From NCBI GenBank assembly GCA_903859155.1, contig CAIOLO010000117.1, positions 1 through 47,492 on the forward strand: a stretch of 47,492 bases of DNA, read 5' to 3'. The notes under the pieces were generated by a model. That model saw only the letters and a program-made list of their open reading frames with translations, was not told where the DNA came from and made no database searches. The position numbers were made by a program, and so were the translations under genes. The stretch comes from an uncultured beta proteobacterium. GTDB lineage: Bacteria > Pseudomonadota > Gammaproteobacteria > Burkholderiales > SG8-39. Positions 9,285 through 18,003 of the stretch are shown here, piece by piece (the first letter of the stretch is position 1; each line of letters opens with the position of its first letter).

Positions 9285-11060
9285 GTGAAGAAAAAGAACC
9301 TGAAAACAGATAACAAAAAGCGGCACGCTGATCCGATTCTGACCGAAATCGTGCGTAACGGCGTCATGGCGGTCACCGGCGACATGAAAACCAATCTGAT
9401 GCGCACCGCCTACAACGTGATCATCTCCGAAGCGCTCGACTTCACGGTCGGCCTGTTTACGCCAAAGGGCGAGACTGTTTCCATCGGGTTGGGCCTACCC
9501 ATGTTCATCCGCGGCATGGCCGAGACCATCAAGGCCAAGATTGCGCACTTCGGATACGACAACATGAAACCCGGGGACATTCTCATCACCAACGATGCCT
9601 ACCTCACCGGCAGTCATTTGAATCACGTCACATTGACGATGCCCCTGTTTTTCGAGGGGCATCTGGTCGGCTTTGCCTGCTGCATGGCGCACTGGATCAA
9701 CATCGGCGGAGTGCTCAACGGCATCACCACGGATATTTACTCCGAAGGACTGCAGATCCCGATCATGAAATTGCAAAGCCAGGGCAAGCTCAATCAGGAC
9801 CTTGTTGATGTCATCATGATGAACGTTCGCATTCCCGAACGCGCCCAGGGAGACCTGCGCGCCCAGATCACGGCAGTTCTGACCGGAGAGCGGCGTTTCC
9901 TCGAATTGATCACGCGCTACGGCCGTTTGCCGGTACTTGATGCCATTGATGAAATCCTGAATCAATCGGAGCGTGCCGCGCGCGCGCGCATGCGCTCGAT
10001 CGCCGACGGCACCTACGAGGCCGAATCCTTTATGGACGACGATGGCATCGAGATAGGCAAGCGGGTGCCGGTAAAGGTTAAGGTGATCGTCAAGAACGGT
10101 GAAATGACCATTGACCTGACCGAAGTGGGCAACCAGGTGCGCGGCTTCTACAACTCTGGCCCTTCGACCGGCGTGGCCTGCGCGCAGGTGGCGTTCAAAT
10201 GCCTGACCTCACCCTCCGATTATCCAATCAATGAAGGCAGCTTTCGACCCCTGAAGGTCATAGTCCCGCCAGGACGCTTCATCAGCGCCATACGGCCGGC
10301 CCCCATGCGCCTGTGGATGACCTATCCGATGACGGTGGTTGATACGGTGTTCAAGGCGCTCGCACCGGCGATCCCCGACCGGGTCATCGCCGGCCACCAC
10401 GCCTGCCTCATCCTGTGCGGTTGCACCGGCATATCCCACAAGGACGGGCGCTTTTTCATCGGCACGGTTGGCCACACCGGTGGCGGCTGGGGTGCGAAGA
10501 TGACCGAAGACGGCATGTGTGCAACGGTGGCGATGAACGATGGCGACACGCATACAAGCCCGGTGGAAATGGTAGAGGCCAAATACCCTGTGATGATGGA
10601 TTTCTTTCGACTGGTGCCCGACTCCGGCGGCGCCGGAGAATTCCGCGGCGGGATCGGCGCGGAGCGATCGGTGCGCTCCTTGCAGGATCTCACCATCAAC
10701 TCCACCATCGACCGCGCGCATTGCGCGCCTTGGGGGCTCGCGGGCGGCCTTGATGGATTGGCCAACAAGGTTGAACTGGAGATCGGCGGCGTTCGCCATG
10801 ACAAGTTGCCCAATGCCAAAGTGCCCTCGCAATTGCTCCGCCATAACGACAAAGTCATGGTGCGAGGCGGCGGCGGCGGCGGCTTTGGGTCGCCCACCAA
10901 GCGCCCGGTGGCCAAAGTCCTACACGACGTGATTCAAGGCTATGTTTCCGTGGAAGCCGCGCATCAACTGTACGGGGTGGTCGTCGATCCCGCTACCCTG
11001 GAACTAGACCAGGCCGCGACCGAAAAACTTCGTGCGGAAGGGCAAAAGCGCGCGGCCTGA
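9285..11060 (+). CDS. hydantoinase B / oxoprolinase family protein
   Basis: This 591-aa protein matches the HyuB family, the beta subunit of ATP-dependent N-methylhydantoinases, 5-oxoprolinases and acetone/acetophenone carboxylase relatives. Family features include an N-terminal D-P-I-L-T-E-I-V-R-N-G, then I-T-N-D-A-Y-L-T-G-S-H-L-N-H-V, and a Gly-rich G-G-G-G-G-G-F-G-S-P near the end. The GTG start is chosen because GGAG (9274-9277) sits 7 nt before it. The ATG at 9279 is only 1 nt from that Shine-Dalgarno site. The HyuA partner that normally precedes it is absent from the window. A Rieske-oxygenase stub and a Bug receptor follow on the same strand. Substrate unknown. Confidence 0.85.
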   Translation: MKKKNLKTDNKKRHADPILTEIVRNGVMAVTGDMKTNLMRTAYNVIISEALDFTVGLFTPKGETVSIGLGLPMFIRGMAETIKAKIAHFGYDNMKPGDILITNDAYLTGSHLNHVTLTMPLFFEGHLVGFACCMAHWINIGGVLNGITTDIYSEGLQIPIMKLQSQGKLNQDLVDVIMMNVRIPERAQGDLRAQITAVLTGERRFLELITRYGRLPVLDAIDEILNQSERAARARMRSIADGTYEAESFMDDDGIEIGKRVPVKVKVIVKNGEMTIDLTEVGNQVRGFYNSGPSTGVACAQVAFKCLTSPSDYPINEGSFRPLKVIVPPGRFISAIRPAPMRLWMTYPMTVVDTVFKALAPAIPDRVIAGHHACLILCGCTGISHKDGRFFIGTVGHTGGGWGAKMTEDGMCATVAMNDGDTHTSPVEMVEAKYPVMMDFFRLVPDSGGAGEFRGGIGAERSVRSLQDLTINSTIDRAHCAPWGLAGGLDGLANKVELEIGGVRHDKLPNAKVPSQLLRHNDKVMVRGGGGGGFGSPTKRPVAKVLHDVIQGYVSVEAAHQLYGVVVDPATLELDQAATEKLRAEGQKRAA

Positions 11061-11116
11061 GAATGACCTACCAGATTGCGCCAGGGGCGGATATGCAGTT
11101 GCCTGGAGGAACTGAA

Positions 11117-11248
11117 ATGGATCCCATCAATGTCAAACGGCATGTGGATGACCACTCGGGTGATCAGGTGCTCCGGGTGCATCCGGCCGCTTATAGCGAT
11201 CCGGAGTTGTTCGAACTGAAAATGCAATTCACCTTCGGGCGCACCTAA
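11117..11248 (+). pseudogene. N-terminal stub of a Rieske ring-hydroxylating oxygenase alpha subunit
   Basis: A perfect Shine-Dalgarno GGAGGA (11105-11110) and an ATG 6 nt later open a 43-codon frame. Its product resembles, from memory, the first residues of benzoate/anthranilate-type dioxygenase alpha subunits: V-D-D-H-S-G-D-Q-V-L-R-V-H then D-P-E-L-F-E-L-K-M. It stops at F-G-R-T, where intact proteins continue with W-V-Y/F-L-A-H-E. No Rieske Cys/His motif follows in any frame before the next gene. It begins 56 bp after the hydantoinase-B stop and reads as a decayed member of that operon. A small intact ORF of unrelated function cannot be fully excluded. Confidence 0.6.
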
Positions 11249-11278
11249 AGTTTTCTCAGCGCACGCGTTCTATCGGGA

Positions 11279-12334
11279 ATGGCTGCAACGAATGGAGGCC
11301 GGCTTGTCGGTTTCAAAACCAAGATGATGCTCACTGCGAGTCCCTGCAAGGAAAGCACGTTCCAAACAATAATCCGGACGACGCTGGCCGCGTTGAGCGC
11401 TTGCGCGCTGCTCAATGCATCGGGTTCGGCGGCTCAGAACTGGCCGACAAAACCGGTGCGCCTGGTCATTTCCGTGGCACTGGGCACCGCTCCGGACCTG
11501 GTGGCTCGCTTGCTCGCCGACAGCCTCACCAAGCCGCTTGGCCGCAGTGTCATTGTGGAGAATGTCGCCGGAGGCGCAGGACAGATCGCCGCGCAGGCGG
11601 CAGCGCGCGCAGCCGCGGATGGCTATACCTATTTCCTGGCGGGCCTCAATCACATTGCCATCGATCGAATGATGTTCAAGTCGCTCCCTTACGACGTAGA
11701 CCGGGACTTCGCGATCGTCGGCAAGATCTACGACAGCGGCGCCATTGCCATTGCCGTGCCGCCAGACCTCCCGGTGAGAAACCTGACGGAACTGATCGCC
11801 CTGGCCAAGACTCAACCGGGCAAAATGAGTTACGGCGCCGACGGCAGTCTAGGCCCCATCATCGGCCAGTACTTCACCAAAATAGCGGGTGTCGACATCG
11901 TTTCCGTGCCCTACAAAGGGCCGGCGCAGATGCTGCAGGACGCCGCCCAGGGCCGCACCCAGGCGGTGTTCGGATCGATTGCCTCCCTGGAAACCTATCG
12001 CAAGAGCGGCCGCCTCAAGATCCTTGCTGTGGGCACGCCCAACCGCTTTCCGGGTCTGGAGAACATTCCGACTTTTGCCGAAACCCTTCCCGGCTTTCGC
12101 GCCGGCGGCACCGGCATCCTGATGACCCCGACGGGAACGCCTGGTGCCATCATTCAGCGCATGCAGCGCGAACTCGACCCCATCGTTCGCAATCCCGAGT
12201 ACCAGCAGCGCCTGCTTTCCTTTGGCTTCACCAGCAGCGACGCGGGCACGCCGGATTCCATCGCCGAATTCATCCGCAGCGAGCGTGAACTATGGGAAAA
12301 GATCGTCAGGACCGTTGGCCTGCAACGCCAGTGA
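11279..12334 (+). CDS. Bug-family tripartite tricarboxylate transporter substrate-binding protein
   Basis: This periplasmic solute receptor of the TctC/Bug family has 351 aa from this start. It has a hydrophobic signal segment (T-T-L-A-A-L-S-A-C-A-L-L) and then W-P-T-K-P-V-R-L-V, the usual start of the mature protein. Later landmarks are V-E-N-V-A-G-G-A-G, A-D-G-Y-T-Y, P-Y-K-G and N-P-E-Y. The usual P-P-G-G-x-x-D ligand loop is replaced by A-L-G-T-A-P-D. The start is uncertain: 11279 has a poor Shine-Dalgarno, and M16 or M17 (11324/11327) would give a more normal signal peptide. No TctA/TctB membrane genes are nearby. Ligand unknown. Confidence 0.88.
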   Translation: MAATNGGRLVGFKTKMMLTASPCKESTFQTIIRTTLAALSACALLNASGSAAQNWPTKPVRLVISVALGTAPDLVARLLADSLTKPLGRSVIVENVAGGAGQIAAQAAARAAADGYTYFLAGLNHIAIDRMMFKSLPYDVDRDFAIVGKIYDSGAIAIAVPPDLPVRNLTELIALAKTQPGKMSYGADGSLGPIIGQYFTKIAGVDIVSVPYKGPAQMLQDAAQGRTQAVFGSIASLETYRKSGRLKILAVGTPNRFPGLENIPTFAETLPGFRAGGTGILMTPTGTPGAIIQRMQRELDPIVRNPEYQQRLLSFGFTSSDAGTPDSIAEFIRSERELWEKIVRTVGLQRQ

Positions 12335-12363
12335 GGCAATTGCGTTGACACGCTAGTGAGACC

Positions 12364-12388
12364 GTCGGCGCACAAATCTCGCGCCGAC
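12364..12388 (+). terminator. possible hairpin terminator after the Bug receptor gene
   Basis: GTCGGCGC and GCGCCGAC form a perfect 8-bp GC-rich stem with a 9-nt loop, 29 bp after the receptor stop codon. It lacks a clear U tract, so termination would be weak or need a factor. Confidence 0.4.
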
Positions 12389-12429
12389 TGTTGGAAGCAG
12401 CGCGGCCAGTTTTTTGCCGCGCGGTCCCT

Positions 12430-12681
12430 AGCCTCGGGCGGCGCACGGAAATCAAGCGCGGCGATCACCGCACCACCGCCCGCAACCGGACGATTAATGG
12501 CTTCGTTATTGTTTCGAGCACCCACGCACCAGGCGCCGCCGTGCATTTCGACCACGGAAGGAAACGGACCTCTGCCGCGCGGCTTGGAAACCCGCGCCAG
12601 CAATGGTTTGCCGTCATGCCGCAGGTATTCTATTTTTTGAATATCGACGTCGCGGTGCTGCATGCAGCCAATGCCGCCCAT
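12430..12681 (-). pseudogene. truncated alpha/beta hydrolase (esterase-like) N-terminal stub
   Basis: The frame opens with ATG behind GGAGG and shows the start of an alpha/beta hydrolase: V-E-M-H-G-G-A-W with the HGGAW oxyanion motif, then N-N-N-E-A-I-N-R-P and A-A-L-D-F-R. Homology fades near residue 83, before the G-x-S-x-G nucleophile elbow. The frame stays open to 12154, antisense to the Bug receptor gene, but that part has no hydrolase features. It starts 17 bp after the stop of the Bug gene at 12699-13673, so it was probably co-transcribed with it. Confidence 0.6.
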
Positions 12682-12698
12682 GCCCCCTCCAGTCGAAT

Positions 12699-13673
12699 TT
12701 ATTGCGGCGCAATGCCCAAAAGCCTGGCCAGTTGCCCGAAGAGTTCAATCTGTCCCTTCCAGTAGGCAGAAAACTGTTCCGGGGTGCCGCCGATGACCTG
12801 GGTCGCGTCCATTTTGCCGGCGATATCGGCTGCATTGAGCGCTTTGACGAACTCGGCGTTCAGCCGGTTGATCACGGGCGGCGGGGTGCCGGTGGGCGCA
12901 AAAAATCCGTTCCAGATCGTCGAGCCGCGAAATGCGGGAATGGTCTCCCTCACCAGGGGAATGTCCGGCAGCTTCGCATAGCGCCGCGCCTCCAGGAACG
13001 CAAGCATCCTGGCCTTGCCAGCAGTCACCTGCGGCAAAACAACTGTCACCGACGTAATGACAGCCGAAATCTGCCCGGAAATCATGCCGGTCAATGCGGG
13101 TGCCAGTCCCTTGTAAGGGACGTGAACGATATCGGTTCCGGTAATGGCCTTCAGCGCTTCACCGGACATGTGATAGGCCCCACCCGCACCGGAACTGCCA
13201 TAGGTGAGCTTGCCAGGATACTTTTTCGCTGTATCGACCAGTTCCGCGACGGAGCGGATCGGCAGGCTGGCATCGACAGCGATGCAGGTGATTGACTCGA
13301 CGCCGCCAGCGATGGGCGCAAAGTCTTTCACCGCGTCATAGGGCAGGCCTTTTCGCAGGAAGATATTGGCAACCTGCGCGGTGGCATTGCCCACCAGGAT
13401 GGTGTAACCGTCCGGCGCGGAACGCGCCACCGCCTCGGAACCGACGATACCGTCGCCGCCGGCGCGGTTGTCGACGATGACCGCCTGCCCGAAAGACTCG
13501 GTCATCTTCTGCGCCAGAAGCCGCGAAAGAATGTCGGAGCCGCCTCCAGGAGGACTGGGTACAACCAGGTGTACCGGCTTCGCGGGAAACGCCTGCGGCC
13601 AGGACGACTGCGCGCCAAAAACGCACAGCATGCTGACCAACCAGAGAAACTTCCTCGTCTTGAAATATGGCAT
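12699..13673 (-). CDS. Bug-family tripartite tricarboxylate transporter substrate-binding protein
   Basis: This 324-aa TctC/Bug periplasmic receptor has a signal peptide over about residues 1-27 (F-L-W-L-V-S-M-L-C-V-F-G-A). The mature start is F-P-A-K-P-V-H-L-V-V. The canonical ligand-binding loop P-P-G-G-G-S-D is present, followed by V-D-N-R-A-G-G-D-G and V-P-Y-K-G. A strong GGAGG precedes the ATG. No transporter membrane subunits lie nearby, as is common for the expanded Bug families of Burkholderiales. A hydrolase stub follows 17 bp downstream. The ligand cannot be deduced. Confidence 0.92.
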   Translation of the reverse strand: MPYFKTRKFLWLVSMLCVFGAQSSWPQAFPAKPVHLVVPSPPGGGSDILSRLLAQKMTESFGQAVIVDNRAGGDGIVGSEAVARSAPDGYTILVGNATAQVANIFLRKGLPYDAVKDFAPIAGGVESITCIAVDASLPIRSVAELVDTAKKYPGKLTYGSSGAGGAYHMSGEALKAITGTDIVHVPYKGLAPALTGMISGQISAVITSVTVVLPQVTAGKARMLAFLEARRYAKLPDIPLVRETIPAFRGSTIWNGFFAPTGTPPPVINRLNAEFVKALNAADIAGKMDATQVIGGTPEQFSAYWKGQIELFGQLARLLGIAPQ

Positions 13674-13740
13674 TGCAGAGCCTCCTAACTAATCTCCGCG
13701 AGCACCGCCTGGCACCGGTCCTCCCGCATTATTGATATTC

Positions 13741-14385
13741 CTACTCTGTCGCACCCGCTTCCTTCAACAACATGATCATGTCGCCACGATTGTCGCGTAT
13801 CGCCCAGGAAAGTGCTGTGGCGCCTTCATCGTTTTTGAGATCGGTCGAGGCACGATGCGCTAGCAGCAAACGAACCGCGCCGGTTTTGCCTTGGCGAACA
13901 GCCATCATCAACGGGGTCGTGCCATTGGGGGAGCGCGCGTTGAGTCGCGCCCTCAGGTCGATAAGCAACGTACAAACGTCGACATGCCCCTGCCAGGCGC
14001 AATAATGCAGCGCTGTCCAACCTTGGGTATTGACCTCGGCCCCGCTGGCGATCAATTGGCGCACCATCTCCAGTTGCCCATGATAGGACGCCGCCATCAA
14101 GGAAGTATCCCCAAAAGCATTGCGATTATTGATTCGGGCGCGATGTGAAATAAGGAATTGCGCCAGTTCCACATAGCCTGCGGCGGCGGCGGCGGCCAGC
14201 AGGGTATTGCCGTGCTCGTCGGCGGTATCCGGGTCGGCACCGAGGGCCAGCGCCGCTTGAATGCCGGCGACATCGTTCGTTTCTGCCATGCGCAGCAGGC
14301 GCTCGGGATCGAGCTGAGCGTAAGCCGCCACGGCAAATGCAAGCAACAATGCAGCTGCAATAATTCGCTGCAATCCGCGTTTCAT
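13741..14385 (-). CDS. exported ankyrin-repeat protein
   Basis: This 214-aa protein has a signal peptide (M-K-R-G-L-Q-R-I-I-A-A-A-L-L-L-A-F, cleavage after A-Y-A). About five ankyrin repeats follow, with the usual G-x-T-x-L / A-x-x-G-x-x-x-x-x-x-L-L pattern (for example W-T-A-L-H-Y-C-A-W-Q-G-H). Such proteins bind partner proteins, and location here is predicted periplasmic. The start at 14385 is chosen because it overlaps the tatD stop as ATGA and creates a good signal peptide. A longer in-frame start at 14454 would lie inside tatD. It is probably translationally coupled to tatD. Confidence 0.88.
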   Translation of the reverse strand: MKRGLQRIIAAALLLAFAVAAYAQLDPERLLRMAETNDVAGIQAALALGADPDTADEHGNTLLAAAAAAGYVELAQFLISHRARINNRNAFGDTSLMAASYHGQLEMVRQLIASGAEVNTQGWTALHYCAWQGHVDVCTLLIDLRARLNARSPNGTTPLMMAVRQGKTGAVRLLLAHRASTDLKNDEGATALSWAIRDNRGDMIMLLKEAGATE

Positions 14386-15170
14386 CGGATTTGCATCACG
14401 CCGCTGGGCGTCAGCCTGAAAAGACGGAAAAAATTCTTGCTGGTGGCGCAGCAAATATTCTCGAAACTGTCGCCGCGCAGCCGAGCGACTTCCTCGGCGA
14501 CATGCTTTACGAGCGCCGGTTGATTCAGCTTGCCGCGGTGAGGTACTGGCGCAAGATAGGGTGAATCGGTTTCCACCAGAATCCTGTCAAGCGGCAGAGC
14601 GCGCGCGACCTCTTTCAGCGCCGCGGCGTTCTTGAAGGTGACAATGCCGGAGAAAGAAATGAAAAAACCCATATCGATGGCAGCGCGCGCGACTTCCAGG
14701 CTTTCCGTAAAACAGTGCATCACGCCGCCCACTTCCGCGGCGCCCTCCTCGCGCATCAGCCTCAGGGTGTCCTCGGGGGCGGCACGAGTATGAATGACCA
14801 GTGGCTTGCCCACTTCGCGGGCGGCACGGATGTGGCGGCGAAAACGCTCGCGCTGCCATTCGAGATCGCCCTTGAGACGGAAATAATCCAGACCGGTCTC
14901 TCCAATTGCGGCGACTTTTTCAGCGGAGGCAAGCGCCACCAGTTCCGCTTGTGTGACCTCTTCCGCGCCCTCGGTGTCTGGATGCACCCCTACTGAACAC
15001 CAGAAATTATCGTGCTGCTCCGCCAGAGCCCGCACCTTGGAAAAACCCGCAATGGTGGTGGAAATGCACAACGCGTGCGTGACTCCGTTGACCGCCATGG
15101 CGGCGCGCAATTCCGGCAACCGCCCGTCAAACTCGGGAAAATCAAGATGGCAATGCGAATCAACCAGCAT
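14382..15170 (-). CDS. tatD: TatD family metal-dependent deoxyribonuclease
   Basis: This TIM-barrel hydrolase of the TatD family (3'-5' exonuclease on DNA/RNA, linked to repair) has 262 aa, the normal length. Metal ligands are visible as H6-x-H8 (V-D-S-H-C-H-L-D), G-E-T-G-L-D-Y, L-V-I-H-T-R, G-V-M-H-C-F and V-E-T-D-S-P-Y-L. It sits 21 bp after holB, where many proteobacteria carry a PilZ gene between the two. The ankyrin gene follows with a 4-bp overlap. It forms the end of the mltG-tmk-holB-tatD run. Confidence 0.95.
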   Translation of the reverse strand: MLVDSHCHLDFPEFDGRLPELRAAMAVNGVTHALCISTTIAGFSKVRALAEQHDNFWCSVGVHPDTEGAEEVTQAELVALASAEKVAAIGETGLDYFRLKGDLEWQRERFRRHIRAAREVGKPLVIHTRAAPEDTLRLMREEGAAEVGGVMHCFTESLEVARAAIDMGFFISFSGIVTFKNAAALKEVARALPLDRILVETDSPYLAPVPHRGKLNQPALVKHVAEEVARLRGDSFENICCATSKNFFRLFRLTPSGVMQIR

Positions 15171-15191
15171 CGAGTTCCCCTGCGGCGCCCT

Positions 15192-16226
15192 TCACGGGTA
15201 CTGGCCTGACAGGTGCCCGGCCTTGCCTTCGAGCATGGCCACATACCCAAAAAGCAGATCTTCCATGAACAGGCGCGGATTCAGCGGATGTTCCGCCAAT
15301 GCGCGAGCACGTCCGAGGCGGCGCAGGTATCCGGCGATGAGTCGCGGGGAGCAATGCGCTGCAAGCGAACTCACCGCGAGCGCACGGCCTGCGTGGTAAC
15401 GCACCCGGCCGCTGATCCTGCTGGAGAGCAGGTCATAGCACCAGCGATACAGTGCGGTAACCACCTCGACAGGCGGCACACGCTGGCACAAAGCGGCAAC
15501 CGCCAGGGCATCGACGCGGGGATTCGCCAATTGATCTGCCAACTGTTCAAGAAAATCCGCCCGATCCGCCAAATTGGCCGCCAGCAGCGGTGCTCCTCCC
15601 GCCAGGGCAAGCAGCGTCTCTGCCTGCTCCACACCTTGCTCACGAAGCCACTGAAGCGCTTCCTCGGGAGCGGGTTGGGGCAGGCTGACCATCTGGCAGC
15701 GGCTCCTGACTGTCGGCAACAGGCGGTGCCCCCGAGACGTGGCAAGAATGAATACTGTTCCTGCCGCCGGCTCCTCGAGATTCTTGAGCAAAGCATTCTG
15801 CGTCGACGAATTCATGCTGTCGGCCGGGTGCAACAGCACCACACGCCTGCCGGCGCGGTGCGTCCCCAGATTCATGAACGACTGCAGCTCCCGCACCTGA
15901 TCGATACGAATCTGGTCGCTCTTCTTCTCGCGTTCACGCGCGGTGAGCGGTGGACCGTCATCAACCGCTTCCGCTTCCTTGACATGGCTGTCCGGTTGCA
16001 CCAATCGGAAATCGGGGTGGTTTCCTGCAACAAACCAGCCACAGGCAAGGCATTGACCACAAGCTTGTCGCGGTTGCTGTGCCGATTCGCACAGCAAGGC
16101 TTGCGCCCATTCCATAGAAAAATCGAAAACTCCTGTTCCTTCAGGTGCTTGCAAAAGTATTGCATGCGCCAGCCGGGACCGCTGTCGATGCAGAAAATCA
16201 AATGAACCTATATGCCATTTATACAT
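15192..16226 (-). CDS. holB: DNA polymerase III subunit delta prime
   Basis: HolB is the stator of the clamp loader together with DnaX and HolA. The 344-aa protein has the AAA+ fold with a degenerate P-loop (Q-A-P-E-G-T-G-V-F), as expected for delta prime, which does not use ATP. A zinc-type Cys set is C-E-S-A and C-G-Q-C-L-A-C. It also has N-A-L-L-K-N-L-E-E-P and the SRC motif (V-R-S-R-C). tmk ends 4 bp upstream and tatD starts 21 bp downstream, so these genes form one operon. Confidence 0.94.
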   Translation of the reverse strand: MYKWHIGSFDFLHRQRSRLAHAILLQAPEGTGVFDFSMEWAQALLCESAQQPRQACGQCLACGWFVAGNHPDFRLVQPDSHVKEAEAVDDGPPLTAREREKKSDQIRIDQVRELQSFMNLGTHRAGRRVVLLHPADSMNSSTQNALLKNLEEPAAGTVFILATSRGHRLLPTVRSRCQMVSLPQPAPEEALQWLREQGVEQAETLLALAGGAPLLAANLADRADFLEQLADQLANPRVDALAVAALCQRVPPVEVVTALYRWCYDLLSSRISGRVRYHAGRALAVSSLAAHCSPRLIAGYLRRLGRARALAEHPLNPRLFMEDLLFGYVAMLEGKAGHLSGQYP

Positions 16227-16230
16227 TAAA

Positions 16231-16842
16231 TCATATACTTAATAAGCATTTGCCAAGTATTACTCTAATTTGTTCTATTGACTTACTAGAATCAATAACT
16301 TTTATTCTATTTTCAAATGCCTCTGCCCGATTCTGATAAGCCTTGCGGACCCGGTTGAAAAACGCCACGTCTTCCTTTTCGAAACGGTCCGGGTTCGCGG
16401 TACTGGCAGTCAGGCGCTGTCTGGCGATTTCCACCGGCAAGTCGAAAAAAAAGGTCATGTCCGGTTGCAATCCCTGCTGTACCCAGTTTTCCAACTCGCT
16501 GATCCGCTGCCCGGCCAGACCCCGTCCACCTCCCTGATAAGCAAAACTGGCGTCGGTAAAACGGTCCGAAAGCACCCAATCGCCGCGCGCCAATGCCGGT
16601 ACGATGAGTTGAGCCAGATGCTCGCGGCGTGCGGCAAACATCAGCAAAGTCTCGGTTTCCAGGTGCATCGATTCGCTCAGCAGCAGGTCGCGCAACTTTT
16701 CGCCCAAGGGGGTGCCGCCCGGTTCACGCGTCACCACCAGCGTATGCCCCTGCGCACGCAGACGTTCGGCGATCCACTCTACGTGGCTGCTCTTACCGGC
16801 TCCGTCAACGCCTTCCAGGGTGATGAATTTTCCGTGGCTCAC
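16231..16842 (-). CDS. tmk: thymidylate kinase
   Basis: Tmk phosphorylates dTMP to dTDP. The P-loop is G-V-D-G-A-G-K-S-S, with the DRY-like base-binding segment S-D-R-F-T-D-A-S and the lid [16 protein letters not shown] is also typical. The GTG start ([11 protein letters not shown]) is chosen because the purine-rich GGAGAAGAAGG lies directly before it. A GTG eight codons upstream (16866) is possible but would add W-I-W-R-R-R. The length is 203 aa. mltG lies upstream and holB is 4 bp downstream. Confidence 0.93.
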   Translation of the reverse strand: MSHGKFITLEGVDGAGKSSHVEWIAERLRAQGHTLVVTREPGGTPLGEKLRDLLLSESMHLETETLLMFAARREHLAQLIVPALARGDWVLSDRFTDASFAYQGGGRGLAGQRISELENWVQQGLQPDMTFFFDLPVEIARQRLTASTANPDRFEKEDVAFFNRVRKAYQNRAEAFENRIKVIDSSKSIEQIRVILGKCLLSI

Positions 16843-16945
16843 AAACCTTCTTCTCCATATCCACACCGGCGATTAAAGGGGCATCCAGGCAACGCGACAC
16901 CCCCGCGGACACCAATCCGGCGAATCATAACCGTGCCCGCCCGAA

Positions 16946-17950
16946 TTATGGACGGCCCTTTTTCTGATAACGAGTGACCGCCCGGTTATGCTCCTCGAGT
17001 GTGCGCGAAAACTGATGTGACCCATCGCCACGAGCCACAAAATAGATTGCATCGGTCTTCGCGGGATTCACGGCCGCACGCAAGGCTGCCAGCCCCGGCA
17101 TGGCTATGGGATGCGGCGGGAGTCCCGCCCGGGTATAGGAATTGAACGGGGTGTCCCGTTCCAGATCGGCTTTGCGGATATTGCCCTTATAGAGTTCCCC
17201 CATACCGTATATCACCGTCGGATCCGTCTGCAGGCGCATGCCGATTCGCAATCGATTGACGAAAACACCTGCAATGGTCGCCCGCTCGGCGGGATCACCG
17301 GTTTCCTTTTCCACGATGGAAGCGAGAATCAGGGCCTCATAGGTGGTCTTGTAGGGCAATCCTTCGCCACGCGCCTCCCAGACCGCCTCCAGTTTCCTGC
17401 TCATCAGACGGTGTGCGCGAGCAAGCACCTTCAAATCAGATTCGCCTTTGGCAAACAGGTAGGTTTCCGGAAAGAACAAACCCTCCGCCGCCATCCCGGA
17501 TGGCAGCCCCAGGCGTTCCATAATTTGCGCGTCAGTGAGGCCGCGCGTATCGTGCCGCACTGCCTCGAGCGCATCCAGCGCCCTGCGAATTTGCGTGAAC
17601 GTCCAACCTTCGACGAACATCGCTTCGCTGAGCAGGACGTCCCCCGAGGTGATCTTGCGCAGCAATTCCCAGGGACTTGCTCCCCGCGCCACCTCATAGC
17701 TGCCTGCCTTGATGCGCGTGCCTTTTCCGGTAATGCGCGCCAGAAGGTTGAAATGCGCTTCGGATAAAGGAACGCCCGCCTCCGCCATCTGTCGGGTGGC
17801 CGAACGCAGCGAGCTGCCGGTAAGAATGGAAAACTCCACATTTTCTGAAAGCAGGGGCAGTGGTGCCGAGGCAAGGAAAATCAGCCATACGGCAAACACC
17901 ACCACGCCCGCGAAACATGCAAAAGCCAGGAGCCTTAGGACGCGAAACAT
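16946..17950 (-). CDS. mltG: endolytic murein transglycosylase MltG
   Basis: This YceG-family inner-membrane enzyme cleaves nascent glycan strands and is thought to set their length. The 334-aa protein has one N-terminal membrane segment (about 5-27), a LysM-like region near 45-110 and the catalytic domain after that. The catalytic Glu is E214 in A-S-I-V-E-K-E-T, followed by V-F-V-N-R-L and L-Q-T-D-P-T-V-I-Y-G. It starts the minus-strand run to tmk, holB and tatD and diverges from ygfZ, with 53 bp between the start codons. Confidence 0.95.
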   Translation of the reverse strand: MFRVLRLLAFACFAGVVVFAVWLIFLASAPLPLLSENVEFSILTGSSLRSATRQMAEAGVPLSEAHFNLLARITGKGTRIKAGSYEVARGASPWELLRKITSGDVLLSEAMFVEGWTFTQIRRALDALEAVRHDTRGLTDAQIMERLGLPSGMAAEGLFFPETYLFAKGESDLKVLARAHRLMSRKLEAVWEARGEGLPYKTTYEALILASIVEKETGDPAERATIAGVFVNRLRIGMRLQTDPTVIYGMGELYKGNIRKADLERDTPFNSYTRAGLPPHPIAMPGLAALRAAVNPAKTDAIYFVARGDGSHQFSRTLEEHNRAVTRYQKKGRP

Positions 17951-17985
17951 GCGAAGGGATGCAAAAAACCGAAGTGCACAGCCCG

Positions 17986-17991
17986 TATAAT
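17986..17991 (+). promoter_or_regulatory. consensus -10 box before ygfZ
   Basis: A perfect TATAAT lies 12 bp before the ygfZ ATG. The -35 region (around 17963-17968) is only A-rich. Transcription would start near 17998, giving a leader of about 5 nt with no Shine-Dalgarno, so the mRNA may be almost leaderless. Confidence 0.5.
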
Positions 17992-18003
17992 AACCCGCTG
18001 CCT

